Assembly: GCA_963930645.1 (NCBI GenBank)
Contig: OZ005653.1
Span: forward strand, 109,626,259 to 109,690,258
DNA from: Salticus scenicus
Taxonomy: Eukaryota; Arthropoda; Arachnida; Araneae; Salticidae
DNA: 64,000 nt
Direction of reading: 5' to 3'
The stretch's first letter is position 1. Each line of letters opens with the position of its first letter. Made by a program: the position numbers and the translations under genes. The notes below the pieces were generated by a model. It was given only the letters and a program-made list of their open reading frames with translations. It had not been told where the DNA came from and made no database searches. This document shows positions 62,712-64,000 of this stretch, piece after piece.

Positions 62712-62729
62712 AAAATACTGTAACAAGAA
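61248..62729. other. No gene; one GC-richer patch
   Basis: 61440-61860 is less AT-rich than its surroundings and includes a TATAAAA at 61737-61743 with a TCATTT 19 bp further on, but no open frame follows. The rest is AT-rich filler. Confidence 0.4.
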
Positions 62730-62734
62730 AAAGG

Positions 62735-62930
62735 GTAGCCTACTGGATAGGGCATTCAAATCTTCAATCGTGCCAGGTGACCAGCGGAATTTATATTCCT
62801 TCTTATAAAAGGACTGGCTTAGAGTCCTGCGTGGTTCGAGTAAACTTGACTTGCAGCCGACCCGACCAGCAAAATGACTTTTGACCTTTAACCCGAACTG
62901 AATCTGCAGCTCCTGACCCACCATATTGTT
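62735..62930 (+). mobile_element. Possible tRNA-derived SINE
   Basis: gtagcctactggatagggc resembles a tRNA A box; gtggttcgag at about 62831-62840 resembles a B box, but the spacing is longer than in a tRNA and its last bases deviate. Downstream cgacccgaccagcaaaatg is partly echoed near 63370-63410. No tail repeat or target duplication found. The 148-residue minus frame across it is not a gene. Confidence 0.35.
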
Positions 62931-63394
62931 AAAATTGTGTTAGATAATAAGCTGGATAAAAGTTCTTTAACACAAACTACAATTATATTTTTGAAGAAAT
63001 TTTTCAGAAAATTAAATATTTCATAAACATATTACAACAATGTGTTTATCTAATTATAAACAAACATTTAACTGTATTAAAACTTATATTTAAAAAATCC
63101 ACTGTTCCAAGTATTTTGACAGTAAAACAAGGAAGCAAATATATGTTGGAAAAAATTTGCTTTCCATATAAAGCTTTAAACGTTAAGCATTAATAATTAT
63201 TTAAATGTAATTAAATTCAGGTTATCAGTCATGTCTTTAAATTACTAGGAATGTAGACAGTGTCATCCATTTTCTTCATTTAAAAGTTTAGATTCATAAG
63301 TGAAGCATAAAACAATCTTCGAAGAAAACATTTTGCGAATAAAAGTTATTGCAAATTTTACCTGCACCTGACCAGCAAAGCAGGTAATAAGCGA

Positions 63395-63663
63395 TTATCC
63401 GACCCGATGCGTTTCTCTCTTGTGAGAAATGCGTTCTCTCTTGCTATTAAAAGGGTAGAAAGTATTGCTACCACGAATATGAAAATGTTTCACAGAGAAA
63501 TAAAATCCATATGAGCTTGAGTTTGAGTTGCTTTTCGTGCTCAAATTCATGAGAAAACGAACTTCGCTCAGCTCAAGTTCACAATTTAAAAAACGAGCAA
63601 AATTCAACTCAAAACTCAAAATTATTTAGTTAAACTCATGAAACGCGGTCCTGCACAACACTG
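63395..63663 (-). mobile_element. hAT-like terminal segment, right
   Basis: On the minus strand it begins CAGTGTTGTGCAGGACCG at 63663 and follows the left segment at 57624 with the same subterminal motifs (tttgctcgttttttaaattg). A hairpin gcgtttctc-tcttgt-gagaaatgc lies at about 63409-63432. The 74-residue minus frame here is repeat-derived. Confidence 0.5.
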
Positions 63664-64000
63664 ATTTTAAAACAATGGAACCTCTAAATGATGGAATTTG
63701 TCTCCTATTAATAGGTTTACTCATAAACAAACGTATTGGGTATTTGAGAATAAAAAAACATACAAAAACAGTGGGCACACTATTCAGAAGTGTTCGTTAA
63801 ATAAATTTTTACTAGAATTCAATTAATAAGTTATAATTAAGAGCTATAAATTTATAAGTTTAATTAAGCGTTAAAGTAAGAATAATTTTTATGATAATTG
63901 GTAATTTTAGGAAAAGGGAAATTACCTATGAAAGTGTTCAGAGAGAATAAGATCTATTAAAAAAAAAAAAAAAAAGTACGTAAAATTGAACTTTTAATGA

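Noticed and set aside
62478..62924. 148-residue minus-strand protein
   Set aside because: It crosses a SINE-like sequence and an (AT)n tract; no domain is visible.

Overview
This is a very AT-rich eukaryotic window with many (AT)n tracts and long poly-A/poly-T runs. I find no host gene in it: no multi-exon coding signal, no intact tRNA or rRNA gene, and no operon structure. Nearly everything recognisable is transposon-derived. The mix (several Helitron families, a TTAA-flanked element with a C-x2-H transposase, Tc1/mariner remnants, a BEL/Pao gag relic with DUF1759, a tRNA-derived SINE) points to an arthropod. A spider or other chelicerate is my best guess, from remembered protein families only, with no database search.

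Layout. 0.24-7.65 kb: a minus-strand Helitron-like composite holding a 4.56-kb TTAA-flanked transposon with a nearly intact transposase (one frameshift). That transposon holds a 695-bp pogo/Tigger-like MITE, and a tRNA-derived SINE sits in the outer Helitron. 10.3-11.0 kb: a Tc1 relic. 12.9-17.5 kb: a degenerate tandem array split by a 1.9-kb element. 17.6-20.7 kb: a 3.1-kb non-autonomous Helitron carrying a 191-bp MITE. 21.6-25.4 kb: further Helitron-related ends. 27.9-31.0 kb: a Tc1-like element broken by a second mariner/Tc1 element and by a 460-bp foldback. 31-38 kb: AT-rich DNA with no gene. 38.3-38.6 kb: a small GC-richer segment with three strong hairpins and a (CAA)n tract. 39.9-41.8 kb: another Helitron. 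42.5-43.5 kb: a decayed BEL/Pao gag abutting a Helitron 3' end. 44.8-48.3 kb: two elements with asymmetric inverted repeats. 49.2-52.2 kb: a second copy of the 3-kb Helitron. 55.3-63.7 kb: a TTAA-flanked MITE, a possible reverse-transcriptase relic, hAT-like ends, a TA-flanked inverted-repeat element and a possible SINE.

The most useful property of the window is that paralogous copies act as natural empty sites for nested insertions. Four insertions (the TTAA element, the Tigger-like MITE, the SINE and the 191-bp MITE) have exact or near-exact target-site duplications readable from sequence inside the window. A five-member family with asymmetric terminal repeats, a terminal hairpin that covaries and CAGA-type microsatellites looks like Helentron-derived HINE elements. 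I see no evidence for a new cellular system; the novelty lies in transposon structure.
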